Below, in pieces: positions 1-10,800 of a DNA stretch of 64,000 nucleotides. Under the pieces are notes generated by a model, which was given only the letters and a program-made list of their open reading frames with translations, was not told the origin of the DNA and ran no database searches. The position numbers were made by a program, and so were the translations under genes. The DNA comes from Ornithodoros turicata (taxonomy: Eukaryota; Arthropoda; Arachnida; Ixodida; Argasidae), in the NCBI RefSeq assembly GCF_037126465.1, contig NC_088202.1, positions 131,144,123 through 131,208,122 of the forward strand, given 5' to 3'. Position 1 is the first letter of the stretch; each line of letters opens with the position of its first letter.

Positions 1-789
1 TTTCAACGCGCGCGGAGGGCGTACGCCGGAATCTGTCGACTACAGATTCGCGCGCGTCTGGGCGCGTTTTTCGAGAAGTAGACAGAGCCATGGCCGTCGT
101 GCGGCAGACAAGGTGGCGTATGAGCACCTCGCATAAATTTTGGGGGCATTATCCATCACACTAAATTTACGTGAACATTTTAATGGTATCTAGAATGAAG
201 GAACGCAGGAACCACAGGAAAGACACGTTCTAACAGATAATTTTGGTCGACGATTATAGCAACAGTGGCGCGCGTCACTCGCTCCGTACGCGTCCCATGC
301 GTTTCGGGTGGTCGCCTCGCTGGCGTTTCTTGGCCGCGTGTGCAAGGCCATGGCGTACGCGCGACGTTTTGACGCTGAGAAAACGTCCGATGCGTTTCGC
401 CCTTCACTGTTTGCTAAAACGTCTGTACCACGCTCCCTACAGAAGCAAGATTTCATAAAAAGGTGCGACCAGCCGCGGTAATAAGCTTCCAAATTTTCTT
501 TCTTTCTTCCTTCTTTTTATTATTATTATTTTTTCAGGATACTCTTGTCGCCTAGAGCGAACTCTAACGAAATATGATCAGTTTGACTCTTCAGTCTCAC
601 CATGAGACTCACTGCGGATTCGAATTTTGTGTCCCTCGAGGATGCGTGACTTGTGCCTCCTGCGCTGATGCCATACCACACACAGAAAAAAGAACTGCTC
701 GTATTTCACCGGCCTGTTCTCGCATTATTTGTTGATTCTGTCTTGATTTTATTTTCGTGTTGCATTCTTTTTTCGGCTTTCCAATGCAG
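1..789. other. No recognised gene; pyrimidine-rich tract
   Basis: I see no coding relic or recognisable repeat here. A T/C-rich tract lies at about 497-535. The last ~40 bases are pyrimidine-rich and end in CAG at 787-789, which reads as a splice acceptor for the candidate exon that follows. Confidence 0.5.
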
Positions 790-993
790 GATTTTAGAAA
801 GTGTCCTCCTAAAAAGAAATGGAATGACTTTGTTCCCTACATTTGCCATCCTCCAGTTGCGTCATACGCAGAATATTCGTCTACCTTCACAGCTCTCTGA
901 CAAAGAAATTGACGTCGAACCCCTGAACCAAGTCCTGCTCGATACTGTGAAACTTTTGGAGGAGTGCAAAGATGGTAGAGGCATCGAAGATAG
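790..993 (+). CDS. Candidate internal coding exon, unrecognised
   Basis: A 204-base block is bounded on the left by a pyrimidine tract ending CCAATGCAG and on the right by AG followed by GTAAGG, a near-consensus donor. Its length is exactly 68 codons, and one frame is open across the whole block (the first base completes a codon and the last two begin one), so it would be a phase-symmetric exon. The conceptual peptide starts ILESVLLK and ends with an acidic, leucine-rich stretch (EPLNQVLLDTVKLLEEC). I recognise no family. Another frame is open for only the first ~36 codons. No partner exon was identified nearby, so it could be a non-coding RNA exon or chance. It is the only place in the window where splice signals and an open frame coincide this well. 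Confidence 0.25.
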
Positions 994-1106
994 GTAAGGG
1001 AGGAAAGCGAGGATACGGTACGTCTTGAAGTTGACAAATGAAATTTTAAGATACGAAGGCAGAAAAAATAGGCGATGTCAAGTTGCCGGTGGTGAGTAAA
1101 TCAAAG

Positions 1107-1314
1107 AGTGATATTAAACGGAGGAACAACTTATTTATTTACACATGGTAAACAAGACTTTCGTGCATGAGAATGCCAGAACTCCCCCTTCAACTGTATA
1201 TATGTGCCTGTACCATGTTTATATTTTTGTAACCTGAAGAAGTGCAGTCTCGTGCACGAAAGTCTTGTTTACCATGTGTAAATAAATAAGTTGTTCCTAC
1301 CGTTTAATATCACT
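1107..1314. mobile_element. Foldback MITE with ~66-bp terminal inverted repeats
   Basis: The left arm (from AGTGATATTAAACGG at 1107) and right arm (ending CCGTTTAATATCACT at 1314) are inverted copies over about 66 bases with roughly two differences plus a one-base indel. The ~75-base centre is unrelated. There is no coding capacity, so it is non-autonomous. The family is not identified, and no clear target duplication was seen. Confidence 0.75.
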
Positions 1315-1416
1315 CAAGTGAAATTTTAGTTGATCGTACACACTCTACGAAAACGATATACGACAAAGGAAGCTACCAAATCAAAGATCTGCCGAGTGAT
1401 TTCAGTCACTTCCCAT

Positions 1417-1559
1417 GCAGCACAATGTAATGAAAGTCGAGTGCAATAGGGGTGGACGGGTAGGTGGACGACCTTGAAGAAGCTCGTGCAACTAAAGAAC
1501 ACTGATAAGACACATACCACCCACCCCTATTGCATTCCACTTTCAGTACATTGTGCTGC
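1417..1559. mobile_element. Foldback MITE with ~42-bp arms
   Basis: GCAGCACAATGTA at 1417 is mirrored by TACATTGTGCTGC ending at 1559. The arms match over ~42 bases with a few substitutions (for example GTCGAGTG against GTGGAATG in the arm sense). There is no ORF. It is a short non-autonomous foldback element of unknown superfamily. Confidence 0.7.
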
Positions 1560-2499
1560 TTGCGTTCAAAGGAATGTGGCGATGGGCCTGTGACGTTTTC
1601 GGCACGTCACGTTTAGACCGTTTACCGGCATCCACTTCCGAATCTACTAAAACTCGCCAAAAACTCCAGTCTGAGATGATGATCCATGTTAAAACATTCG
1701 GGCATGTTTCTCAGCTAACAACGGCGCGCAGACCGGCACCCGTGTAAGTGCTCCCACGTGGGTTTTCGCTCTCGTTTCTCCTCTAAACAGCTTTATTCCT
1801 ACCGCATGACGATTGTGGTACATCATCGATTCTCCGAGGTCGCCCGGGAGTAACGGCGACCGCGGTGTCATTTGAGAGACGCGCCTCCGAGTCGACGACG
1901 ATCGTGTCAGGGCCAATCGAACGGTCGCAAATAGACACACGTGGCGGTCGAACTTTCCTAAAGCGTTCTCCACGAGAACACATATTTTTCCGTGTATGGA
2001 GTGTCTTTTCTCCCCTTTACATTATTTATTCCGAGGACACAACCGTCGTCATGGACATATCGCGTGCTGGTATGTGAATAAGAGATCGATAACGAGGAAC
2101 TGAAATGTCAGGCTAGAGAAGGTGCAGACAAGCTGGCACTGAATCATGATGACAAAGACATATGAGTCTGTCTTTGTCTTTGTGCCTGTTGGTGTGTCAT
2201 CATGCCTGTGTTGTGTATGAATACATATTTCCTGAGTCATCGTCACCACGTGTATTCATTGTGTGTGTGTGTGTGTGTTTTTATGTTCCTTTTTGCGGCG
2301 TAGCCCAGCCAGTAGAGGGAGTGGGGTATCGTTTATGAAAAGAAAGAAGAAAAAAGAAGAAAGAGAGAGCGGTCTGCTTGCCGAGACGGGCGGCAAGTTG
2401 TCACAGAGAGAGAGAGGGAGAAAAAAAAGGACAGTGGACGACATCTCAATTGTTGTACTTGCACATAACTTTAACTTCGTTCTCATAGTATCTCACATC
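1560..2499. other. No recognised feature; (TG)n and purine-rich runs
   Basis: Nothing with family resemblance was seen. A (TG)n run lies near 2261-2278, followed by a GA-rich stretch at 2340-2435. Confidence 0.5.
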
Positions 2500-2565
2500 T
2501 AATGTTCCGCGTGTAATGGGGTAGTGTACTGCTCCCCAGTGGTGAATCACCCCGTGTCAGAGTCA
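2500..2565 (+). mobile_element. 3'-end relic of an RNase H-type LINE
   Basis: The block starting TAATGTTCCGCGTG and containing GTACTGCTCCCCAGTGGTGA is alignable by eye with the 3' ends at 26120-26165, 37066-37115 and 42230-42275. All share a short hairpin-forming 'accgc...gcggt' segment followed by a CACCCC motif. It contains no coding sequence. Confidence 0.5.
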
Positions 2566-2849
2566 GGGTTTTTTTGTTGTTGTTGTATGTGGTTGTTGTG
2601 TATCAATGATGCACGAGGATGTTATAAAACCTGGTTTAGCTAATTTCTACCCGTGTTCAAAATGTTATATTGCTCCACGTTTATCGCACATTTACTTGGT
2701 AGGTTGTGCAATGGATGTTCTGATATGTACCGGTTAGAAAATAGTGACAATTAAGTAGCACTTTGCAAGCAAACTTGCGAGTGTGGGCAATGCTTCGGGA
2801 AAGTTTGTCAGGCAGGAAGAAACGAGATTAGAGTGTATTGTGTTTGCTC

Positions 2850-2992
2850 CGTGTTAGCGCCGCGAAGCAACTGTGGCTATGAGCAGCGTACAGATGTGGA
2901 CAGAAGGGGAGAGGGGGAGACAGTATGCGTCCTGGGCCGACTTCAGGGGGAACTGTGCCGACATTCCTCTGGATAGTCTTCGGAAAACCGAA
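2850..2992 (-). mobile_element. tRNA-derived SINE, 5'-truncated
   Basis: On the minus strand this matches the 3' half of the SINE at 47399-47695: the CCTGAAGTCGGCCCAGGACG block, a CTGTCC...CCACATCTGTACG block and the GCCACAGTTGCTTCGCGGCG end are all present. The tRNA-like head with its B box is missing, so it is a 5'-truncated or eroded copy. Confidence 0.75.
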
Positions 2993-4682
2993 GATTATAG
3001 AGGACCGCTCTGCATGTCAGAATCAAAGTGTTTATGCAATACTGAACAACGTTCTTAGAGTAGGTCAGTTCCACAGCTCCGCTCGGCAGGTGGCCGCAGT
3101 GGCTGTCGCGCGAACTAACGGCGCTGCGTTCGGATCTTTCTTTACTTGTCTGTCGGTGGGCTCCATTGCTTCGCCGGCAGCTGGTATTGCCGTTGCATCG
3201 ATGCTTTTCCGTGAAAAAAAATAAATAAAATAAAATGAAGAAATTCTGTGGACGACTGATTATGTGGTGACTGCAGGATAATCAAGTTTTACATCGCCAT
3301 GCAGATGCGTGCTCCTTTTCGTGACATCGGGATAGTGAAAAGTCACGGAAAAAGTTCAATCAGCGAGAAAAAATGCCGAACTACTTCACCCATTATTAGC
3401 CTTTCTGTAAATAGTGTTTAAAAAAGTTTGCAATTATGCATTCTTTCGCGTAATTTTCTTACAAAGATACGAAAGCAGCACAGACGGCGTTTTTTTGCGA
3501 GCCGCCGTGCGAACATTCTGAATTTCTGACGGAGAAGGAATAAATCCTCGATGATAGACTACCGATGTGTAATTAACCTTTTACTTAAACGTCCTTGGGG
3601 AATGTGATATAGCAGAATTGGTTCCAGTCATATTTAAAGTCACCCTATTTTAAAAGTCCGAAGGAGGTATCATACCAATGTACGTACTACTTGGCGCTGG
3701 ATACATGAGAAGGTACCCAGAGCCAAATTTGAGCCGCAAATGAACCGAAATCTGGTGATGAGTGTTTCAATATACTGCTCGTTTCGGGGTCTTCAAGAAA
3801 TAGCGTGGCTAATTGGATAATCACTGACTCCGATTTTGCAATTTCTGTCTGCTTTCTCTGAAGCCCTGCAGTGAAAATGATAATTCATGGACCTTAGGAA
3901 ATTAGTCAGCTTGTAGTTACATATTTTTGTCGACAGAATGTCAGCCTAGCCGAAAATCGACCTACGACACAAGCATTTGTGCTGCTCTGAATGCGTTGAT
4001 ACTGAAAGGGACGATGAAGACCTGAAATTTTCACTTCTACACGTGTTATCCTTCTCCATTATCAACTGTGTCCGACATCGAAAGCAGCCTACTAAAGCTG
4101 CCCGCTTGCAATTTACGGCTAAAAATAGCTCAGCGCACTGGTTGACACGCCCATCTCCGCGTCAGTGACGTCATGACCAATAAGTTCGCAGTTCGTCTAC
4201 AGTAGTGTCCAGCCTCATCACTCTGCGTCGATCGGGACAAATAGTGCGCAAACACTTAAATAGCAGCCCTATAGACAGCACCTGGTGGCACCGCACTGTA
4301 ATTGCTTCAGTCGAGTATTCGCCATGCCAATAAACCTTTACCCGAGAAACGTCATCATGACGTTGACCGAAACCGAAACAAACCAGACGGGGAGGGCTGG
4401 GTTCTACGAATGGGCACTTGTTCGCTGTCTCCTATTGAAAGAAAAGTAGGACCGAAGGTCGCATCCCTTTCAGGGACCATCGTATTCCCCTCGAGACCGT
4501 GGCTTTCGGGCGCGACCTTGTTCGCCTCTAGCTTCTAGCGTAGTTCAACTCTACCAAATTGGTGGCGCTGTCGAGCACATATGACGTCATTTGTTTACAA
4601 ACAGGGAGAGGTCTATTGCAGGAAGGGCGTGGCTATCACGCCGTGTCGCCACTGTTCTTGTCAGCCTTAGGAAGTATCTAGG
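2993..4682. other. No recognised gene
   Basis: I found no coding relic. A motif near 3898-3945 (AAATTAGTCAGCTTGTAGTTACATA) resembles the dispersed repeat at 21895-21990 and 25150-25270. Confidence 0.45.
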
Positions 4683-4800
4683 TACTGGAAAAGTAACTAG
4701 TAAGTGTAACTAATTACTCTTCCAAAGAAAGTACCTTTCTACTGTAAGTAGTTACGTTTTGCAGGAACCTAGTTACAGTAACTAGTTACTTTCAGAATCG
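4683..4800. repeat. AGTAACTAGTTAC-type dispersed repeat
   Basis: The stretch is built from quasi-palindromic AGTAACTAGTTACAGTAACT units. Similar blocks occur at 7357-7460, 11965-12080, 13555-13610 and 43410-43545. This pattern is common in arthropod non-autonomous elements. I cannot place it in a named family. Confidence 0.5.
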
Positions 4801-5100
4801 TAAGCTTTTCTCAATAACTTTGGAAAGCGTTCGCATTTTCTTTCTCTACCCGTTGCCGCATGTTATTCGTGGCTCACATAACTGCTCGAGGCTCTAAAAG
4901 AGAATTCAGTTGTGAAAAGGGGACAGCTATCACCGTACTCAGTCACAGGCCCGTGCACTGCGGTGGCCCTCGGCTCAAGGCTACCCGTGGTGGTGACACC
5001 TCACTATGCTAGGATATGCGCGCAGCACCCTAGCACAGAAGTACAACGCTGGCACTCTCGGGAGTATAGACCTGTGCGGCAGCCCGGCGCTCTGATGGGC

Positions 5101-5210
5101 TTAATTCAGTTGGAGGGTTCTGTTCTTGTGGCAGCGAGTCAAAGAGCAGACGGTGAGATGAATGGCACATCTTGAAGAAGAAGAAGAAAAAAAGACAGTT
5201 CTGCTTTTAC
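5101..5210 (+). repeat. Left member of a large inverted repeat pair
   Basis: TTAATTCAGTTGGAGGGTTC through ACAGTTCTGCTTTTAC is the inverted copy of 6612-6759, including the shared GTTCTGTTCTTGTGGCAGCG block and a purine microsatellite in the middle. The pair encloses about 1.4 kb. It may be the two ends of one long foldback element or two independent insertions. Confidence 0.65.
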
Positions 5211-5279
5211 GGAATAGCAAACTGCACGCGTTTATGCGCTTCTTGGCTCCTCGCAAGTAACCAGGCTATTACTGCGTAC

Positions 5280-5598
5280 ATGTTAGATACCGTTCGCACA
5301 CTGCGATGGTACGGCCGTATGGCAAGTAGGTGAGCACATCAGTTCGCGTTTATATGCTCGCGCCGCCCACCGAAAAACCAGCCTGATGCCGCCGCCGTTC
5401 AAACTGCCATCGGTGCACAGCTCTATACTCTAGGTAGGTGCGCTATAGAGCGTACCTGTGCGCCGATGGCAGTTTGACCGGCGGCGGCGGTAGACTGGTT
5501 TTACGGTCGTCGTCGGCGGCGTCAGCGGCGCGAGCATGCAAAGGATAACCCACGCAATACCGATATATCATTGCGGTGGGGCGGTGGGTATCTAACAT
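5280..5598. mobile_element. Long foldback element, GC-rich arms
   Basis: ATGTTAGATACC at 5280 is mirrored by GGTATCTAACAT ending at 5598. The arms are diverged overall but share strong inverted blocks, notably GCCGCCG..CAAACTGCCATCGG and ATGCTCGCGCCGC. The centre holds CTATAGAGCGTACC. No ORF is present. It lies inside the larger inverted pair 5101-5210/6612-6759. Confidence 0.65.
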
Positions 5599-5613
5599 AG
5601 TATATATGGTAAG

Positions 5614-5829
5614 GTGGGGCAAAATGAGGCAGAAATGTGCAATTTCGTATTAAATTTTTATTTTTCTTGTTAAACAAATGAAGCTAGCCATAGGCACATT
5701 GTCAGGGGCCTAGAGCTTCTGACCTGTAAATGCAGAACGGATGTAGCCGGGCTAAAATGAGCACAGAACAAGAAATTCAAAAATGCAGATTGTCTCATCT
5801 TGCCCCAACCCTCGGGGCAAGATGAGACA
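5614..5829. mobile_element. TGGGGCAAGATGAGACA-type MITE and junction palindrome
   Basis: Termini GTGGGGCAAAATGAG (5614) and CTCATCTTGCCCCA (to 5807) are inverted. Immediately beyond, a second terminus points the other way, so 5791-5806 and 5814-5829 form a perfect 16-bp inverted repeat (TGTCTCATCTTGCCCC) around a 7-base spacer. A further diverged terminus (GCGGCTTGCCCC) is at 6565-6580, suggesting a second element from about 5812 to 6590. Confidence 0.55.
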
Positions 5830-6611
5830 CGCCGTGGTAATGAATTATATAAATTAGTTTTTGCAATCCAAGCAGACAAAGTAAAGCCCGTAGGCCCCTA
5901 CGCAACCCCCTTGAGCCCACCGCCCACATGATGTGCAGTAAGACCACTCAGAACCCGGTACTAATTTGCTCCACCGTTCTTTGCAAACAAGGCTCCGCTA
6001 GTCTGATGTACCGCTGGCTGCTCGCTTTTGCGCGCGCTTCTGCTTTGCTGGAAATACAGTAGGGAACAGGAAAATTTGCTGGAAAATCCTAGGCAATATG
6101 CAAAAAAGGAAATACCTGAGAAACAAGCGCAAAGCCATCTAATAGTTGACTTATCTGTTTCTAAATTACATTAAATTTAAATTGCATCAGATTGTCGCGT
6201 CTTGCCCTGTGCATATCATTGGTTGCATTATTTTTTCTGTTCAACGCCGGATAACCAAGAGTGTCCATATTTTACACATATCTAGATGAATGAATAAAGA
6301 AATAGGATGTGAACATACATTGACAGAATAAACCTGCGAAACGCTGCTGCACAGGTGGCAAGAAAAAGGACTACAGAAAATCCCGCCTTTTTTTGCGGGT
6401 CTTTACATTCAAAGCAGAAGTAACCGATTTTTTTCTCTTCAACGCAAACACTAATCTCAACAATTCTCACGTGCAATAAAGCTGACATGCAGAGCCGGAT
6501 AGTAAAGTTCCAAGCGCATGGAGCAATGGGTCTCTGAGACAGGCGGTGTCGAGCAAAATATGTCGCGGCTTGCCCCGTATCTCATGCCCCGTGCCACCAA
6601 GCGCGCTGTTC

Positions 6612-6759
6612 AGTAAAAGCAGAACTGTCGGACATCCTTTTCCTTCTTCTTCTTCTTTTTCTTTTTCTTTTTTCTTTTTTTTTCAAGACACGCCATCCAC
6701 CTCTACGTCTGCCCTTTTGACACGCTGCCACAAGAACAGAACCCTCCAACTGGATTAAG
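6612..6759 (-). repeat. Right member of a large inverted repeat pair
   Basis: This is the inverted partner of 5101-5210, expanded by a longer T/C microsatellite (about 6643-6684). The reverse complement begins TTAATCCAGTTGGAGGGTTC. A degenerate echo follows at 6783-6800. Confidence 0.65.
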
Positions 6760-8072
6760 TTACTGGATTACTTTGATATGCAGAACCTTCCAAGTGGATT
6801 TAGCGCAACGGCGCGCCGGACTGGCGGACGCGGCGGCGCGAGCTGGCGGCGCACAGGTTTAGGCTAGAGTGCCGCTACGGCAGCGTTGCCTGACTTTTCT
6901 ATGAACAATCCACCGGAGCGGCTCAGCGACTCCACTAGAATCCGGTAAATGTGTACATTTTGCTAAAATCTGCCGTCTGTGGAAAAGTAAAGTAAAGTAA
7001 GGACCTTTTTCTTTTTCTTAATGACATCACATCACAAAAGGCTCAAATTAGAGAAACTCTCGGCACTGCTACAATGTAAAAGCATTGCTCTGATGACAAG
7101 AAAGCTGCTCTGTGGTCAGCGCTCCTAAGCGCCTTAACCCAATGAAAGAAGCGTTGGTGCCGTCTAGTGTTGCAGTTTTGCGGCAGTTTCGCATTCGTAT
7201 AGGGATGCTTTGGAATAAAGTGGGGCAGACTTGCAGAGACAAACTTCGACCGGCAACTGTTGGTCAAGTGCAACCCGCACAACTACTTCACATTGCATTA
7301 GCGAAGAATTTAGAACAAAAGTTTTTGAACTGGAGTCTTTGTTTTTGCCCTTTTGGAAAGTAACTGTACAGTAACCAAGTACCTAAGTATTAAATAGTTC
7401 CTATTTGTGCAGAGTAACTGTATCTGTAACTCAGTTACCTTTTCAAGTAACTTTTCTTGAAAGGAAACCGTGCGACAGCGCACTTCTCCAAGGGACTCCC
7501 TGCAAAGTTTGTCCCGCATTCACGCGCTACTACGCGGGCTGAAAATACCCTTTCGCTCCAGAACACGCCTCGCCCCGTTTTGTCTTTGGCATCGAGTGTG
7601 ACCCACTGTGGAAGGGGGTTCAATTTAAGTGACGTATCGGCACCAAAAGCTATATATAAGACGGTCTAAAACCGTGCGCAAAACAAGGACAGAGAACGAA
7701 GAAGTCGGCACGATTCCAAGTCACATTTAAATACGACGTGGTTTCCGCCTTTTCGGCTGTCGTGCCGGTGATCCACAGCGTTATCATGCTACTGATTAAA
7801 GAGAGACTCGGAAAAGGATCATGTAAAACGTCACACGCGATTGCATGCCAGTAAAATCCTCATTTTTCCGTGCAAGACAGCGACCAAAGATGAAAAAGAA
7901 AACCGCAAAGAAGAAATCTGACAGAAAAAGAAGAACCAGTCCCTTCTTATCACGTAACGAATTGCGCTCGTGTGGGTACGTTCTGCTCAACAAATGGGGT
8001 TAAGGAAGGTGGGCTGGGCCGCGATGCTAACTTTTCCTCATTCCGTAACGCGCGATAAATACATAATTTCCC
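6760..8072. other. No recognised gene; repeat-like patches
   Basis: The only patches noted are AAGTAAAGTAAAGTAAGG near 6986 and an AGTAACT-type block at 7357-7460. No convincing coding sequence was seen. Confidence 0.45.
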
Positions 8073-8075
8073 ATG

Positions 8076-8107
<32 letters not shown>

Positions 8108-8125
8108 GATCATCATCATCTTCCC
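8073..8125. repeat. (GAT)n/(ATC)n microsatellite
   Basis: A run of GAT repeats switches to CATCATCATC, giving a locally palindromic microsatellite, with two TCTTCCCGATGATC echoes after it. The Asp/His-rich open frame across it is a by-product. Confidence 0.9.
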
Positions 8126-9365
8126 GATGATCATCTTCCCGATCTTCAACTTGTCGTTATCCCATAACGCGCGTTAAATGCATCACTTCGGCCCGTGATT
8201 CGCCACGTCTTGCGCGAGCATATCATAGCGACTTTAAATATAAAGATAACGATCACTATGTGAAAGTTGACGATTTCTACATGCCGTCGCGTGACGTTAA
8301 GCGCGTTAACTTCAAAAAATAACGACAACTAACTTTATGTTGAGTTCACTATCTGGCCCCTGGTGATGTGTGAAGCACGGCACACCCGAGGAACGTTTTA
8401 AGAGCAACTGCGAAAATTTGTTGAAACTAGGAAAAATGGTGGAAAGAGGAAGGTAGGGGGATGGTATTGGTGGTGGTGGTGATGATGATGTCGTGTTCGC
8501 TTGCCGAAAACGGTCAGAGAGACAGGAACAGAAAGCCCGTACGTTCATACGGTCTACTGGCACATATCCCAAAAGGCTGAGATTCATACCTTGAAAAAGC
8601 TTCCGCAACGGCAACCTTGCCTCGTAAACGAAAGAACAGTTACCTAACGGTCGGGGACCACTGTTTTTTGTTGTTGTTTTTTTTTGTCTCTGTAGATAAT
8701 ATTCTCTTTCTCTATATGCAGATGTGTAGATTTAATTGAAATCTTGCTCCTTTATGTGAACGGGGCTTTCCCCACTTGCATTGCTTCGTGGTTTGCAGAC
8801 AACGTAAAATTGCACAACTTGTGTATTTCGTGGTCCAACGCCTGGCCTTTCCGTACGCGTGGCATGATGGGACAGAGGAACTGTAATAGGGCCACATGCC
8901 GATAATGAATGAGACATCTCGAGAACGGTTGTCCATGTTGGCGTTTCTATGGTATTACTGATGTTCTTGAGAGAGGGGAGGGGATAGACTTAGAACAGCG
9001 CGCCTCGTCTGCGCATGCGTGAACGATTGAGTTGGTTGGATGCATATTTGACTTGTTGTTCGCCTCCCATTTTCTAATTTCGGGCTCTTCTGTTTTGGCT
9101 AGTTTGTATTCTAAATGTTCGACGCGGAAGTCGAGAACGTTTTCCTCTGTGTCGGTGGGAGTGATGATGCATCTTTACTGGATCGTTAGGTTTGCTCTTC
9201 TTCACAAGGCTATGCAGGTTCGTCACATAGGAGCGCACGCACATCTGTGAACCGCCACTGAGATGATGCTACTGGTTCTTTAGGAGTAGTTCCGTACTAT
9301 TTCAACATCTCATGCAATACGAAGGCAGAGGCAATTAAGTAAGTTTGATGTGAGCGTGGACTCTG
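8126..9365. other. No recognised gene
   Basis: Nothing with family resemblance was seen. A GGTGGTGGTGATGATGATG patch lies at about 8470-8490. Confidence 0.45.
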
Positions 9366-9614
9366 CACCCTTAAAAATGAACTCCACCGCACAGCACGCT
9401 CCTAGCCAACCATAATCTCAAATGATATCGTTATCTGCCCTGATTTGTTGAAAACGGGAGGCGTACGCCTTTTCTGTGACAATTATGAACAGCATAAGTG
9501 TCACGAAAAAGGCGTTCGCCTCCCGTTTTCAACAAATGAGGGCAGATAACAATATCATTCGAGGTGATGGTTTGCTAGGAGCGTGCTGTGCGGTGAAGTT
9601 CATTTTTAAGAGTG
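9366..9614. mobile_element. Foldback MITE with ~110-bp arms, CACYCTTAAAAATGAAC ends
   Basis: The left arm starts CACCCTTAAAAATGAACTCC and the right arm ends GTTCATTTTTAAGAGTG. The arms remain inverted copies for about 110 bases with a modest number of substitutions, meeting near 9475-9495. The CACTCTTAA terminus resembles the ends of the element at 26329-26696. There is no ORF. The flanking dinucleotide is TG on both sides, perhaps a mutated TA. Confidence 0.8.
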
Positions 9615-10149
9615 TGGTCGTCCACGGCTCTGCAAGCGGAGCCACGTCAATACTGGAATTAGCGACACCGTTATTACGCGTAAAAACTAGCTAATAACAG
9701 ATTTCAGCCTTTATTATAATTTCGGGTCCGTTCTCATATCTGAATAGGTAGTATAGCACTCCCTACTACAGGGCTAACCTCCTTCGTGGCCTTGTAAACA
9801 AACAACCGGTAACGCTATATGCAGTATATAGTATAAACGATGGCCACAAATCACGGTCACAAAACAATAATCGCAAGTCTACTAGTCATTCTTTGGCTCG
9901 TCACGTCTGCACGTTTTACGTCTCGGCATCAAGTAGGCAACTTCCTACAAAGGAATACCTCTTTATCCCACATGAAGAGGGCGTCTATCTCGCATACCGT
10001 AAAAACAGCTCTCTTAGAAAGCGAAGTTCTTTGATCTTCGCACCTGCCACACTCCTCGAATAATCCTGGTCTATCCTTTATTTCCCAGTTCTTTTCTTTT
10101 TTTATTTATTTTATTCTTCATCTCCGTTCTTCTTCTTGTCTTTCTTCTC
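9615..10149. other. No recognised gene; pyrimidine-rich 3' part
   Basis: No coding relic was seen. From about 10085 the sequence becomes TTTATTT/CTTCTT-rich, which may already be the pyrimidine-rich 3' UTR of the LINE end annotated next. Confidence 0.4.
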
Positions 10150-10293
10150 CATTCTTTTCGTTTATTTATTTTATTCTTATTTCTTCATCTTCATTCTTCC
10201 TCTTTTTGTTGCGGAATAGCAAGCCGACGTCCCGTTTGGCTGACCTCCCCCCCGTTTTTTTCCCTTTCGTTTATTAAATATATCTCCCCCCCC
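10150..10293 (+). mobile_element. 3' end of a poly-C-tailed LINE, 5'-truncated
   Basis: It contains GGAATAGCAAGCC, then a GGCTGACC block, then TTTATTAAATATATCT running into eight C residues. This is the same order as in the minus-strand copies ending at 28005, 57235 and 60111. Only the untranslated 3' part is present. The left boundary is uncertain because of the low-complexity sequence. Confidence 0.7.
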
Positions 10294-10416
10294 TGGAAAG
10301 TTGAAAGAGTCGCTACACGGGGCAGCAGAGTCATACCGTGCTGATTTGAATTTGTTCCATGTTCCGTGGCATACCCTAGTGCCGCAAGAAACGCTGTATA
10401 TAGTGCTTTCCGTATC

Positions 10417-10800
10417 TCACACACGACGCCATAGAGTTGGTGTTGTGGCAAATGTTCCCGTAGATGTTTCATTTCGAAACTCTATTTTACAGCGCCAGCT
10501 GTACGTGCAGATTGGAAATCCGAGAGCGTGAGTGCGTTGGCCATTGCAGATATGGCTTTCTGCTTCTCGTCGAAGAAGAACGCGATTCTTCTGGTTGTAC
10601 GAGTGTCTGCCTCGTTGTGCTTTCTGTTCTTCGCTCATTTGGTATATTCTTTCACTTTCGGCTTCTGCATGTCGAACCTTGTCTGCTACAGTCATTTAGG
10701 CCCTCCTACGCTGGTCTGCCTGCGCTTGTCGTGCGCTCTCCTCTTCGGTCCTCCGGGTTCTCCTTTCACGTTTCGCCGAGTTGCAAGTAGCTGTCGCTGT
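10417..10800 (-). pseudogene. Arg/Glu-rich charged coding relic
   Basis: In one minus-strand frame the peptide is highly charged and quasi-repetitive (blocks like SAKRERRTRRTEEESARQ, DKVRHAEAESERIYQ and SEEQKAQRGRHSYNQ), with one internal stop near 10695. This style of short Ala/Glu/Arg repeat is familiar from transposon-associated predicted proteins in arthropods, but I cannot name the family. It is probably a decayed fragment rather than a host gene. Confidence 0.35.

Noticed and set aside
7970..8167. Asp/His-rich open frame (DDDDDGDDDDDHHH) as a metal-binding protein
   Set aside because: It is translation of a (GAT)n/(ATC)n microsatellite.
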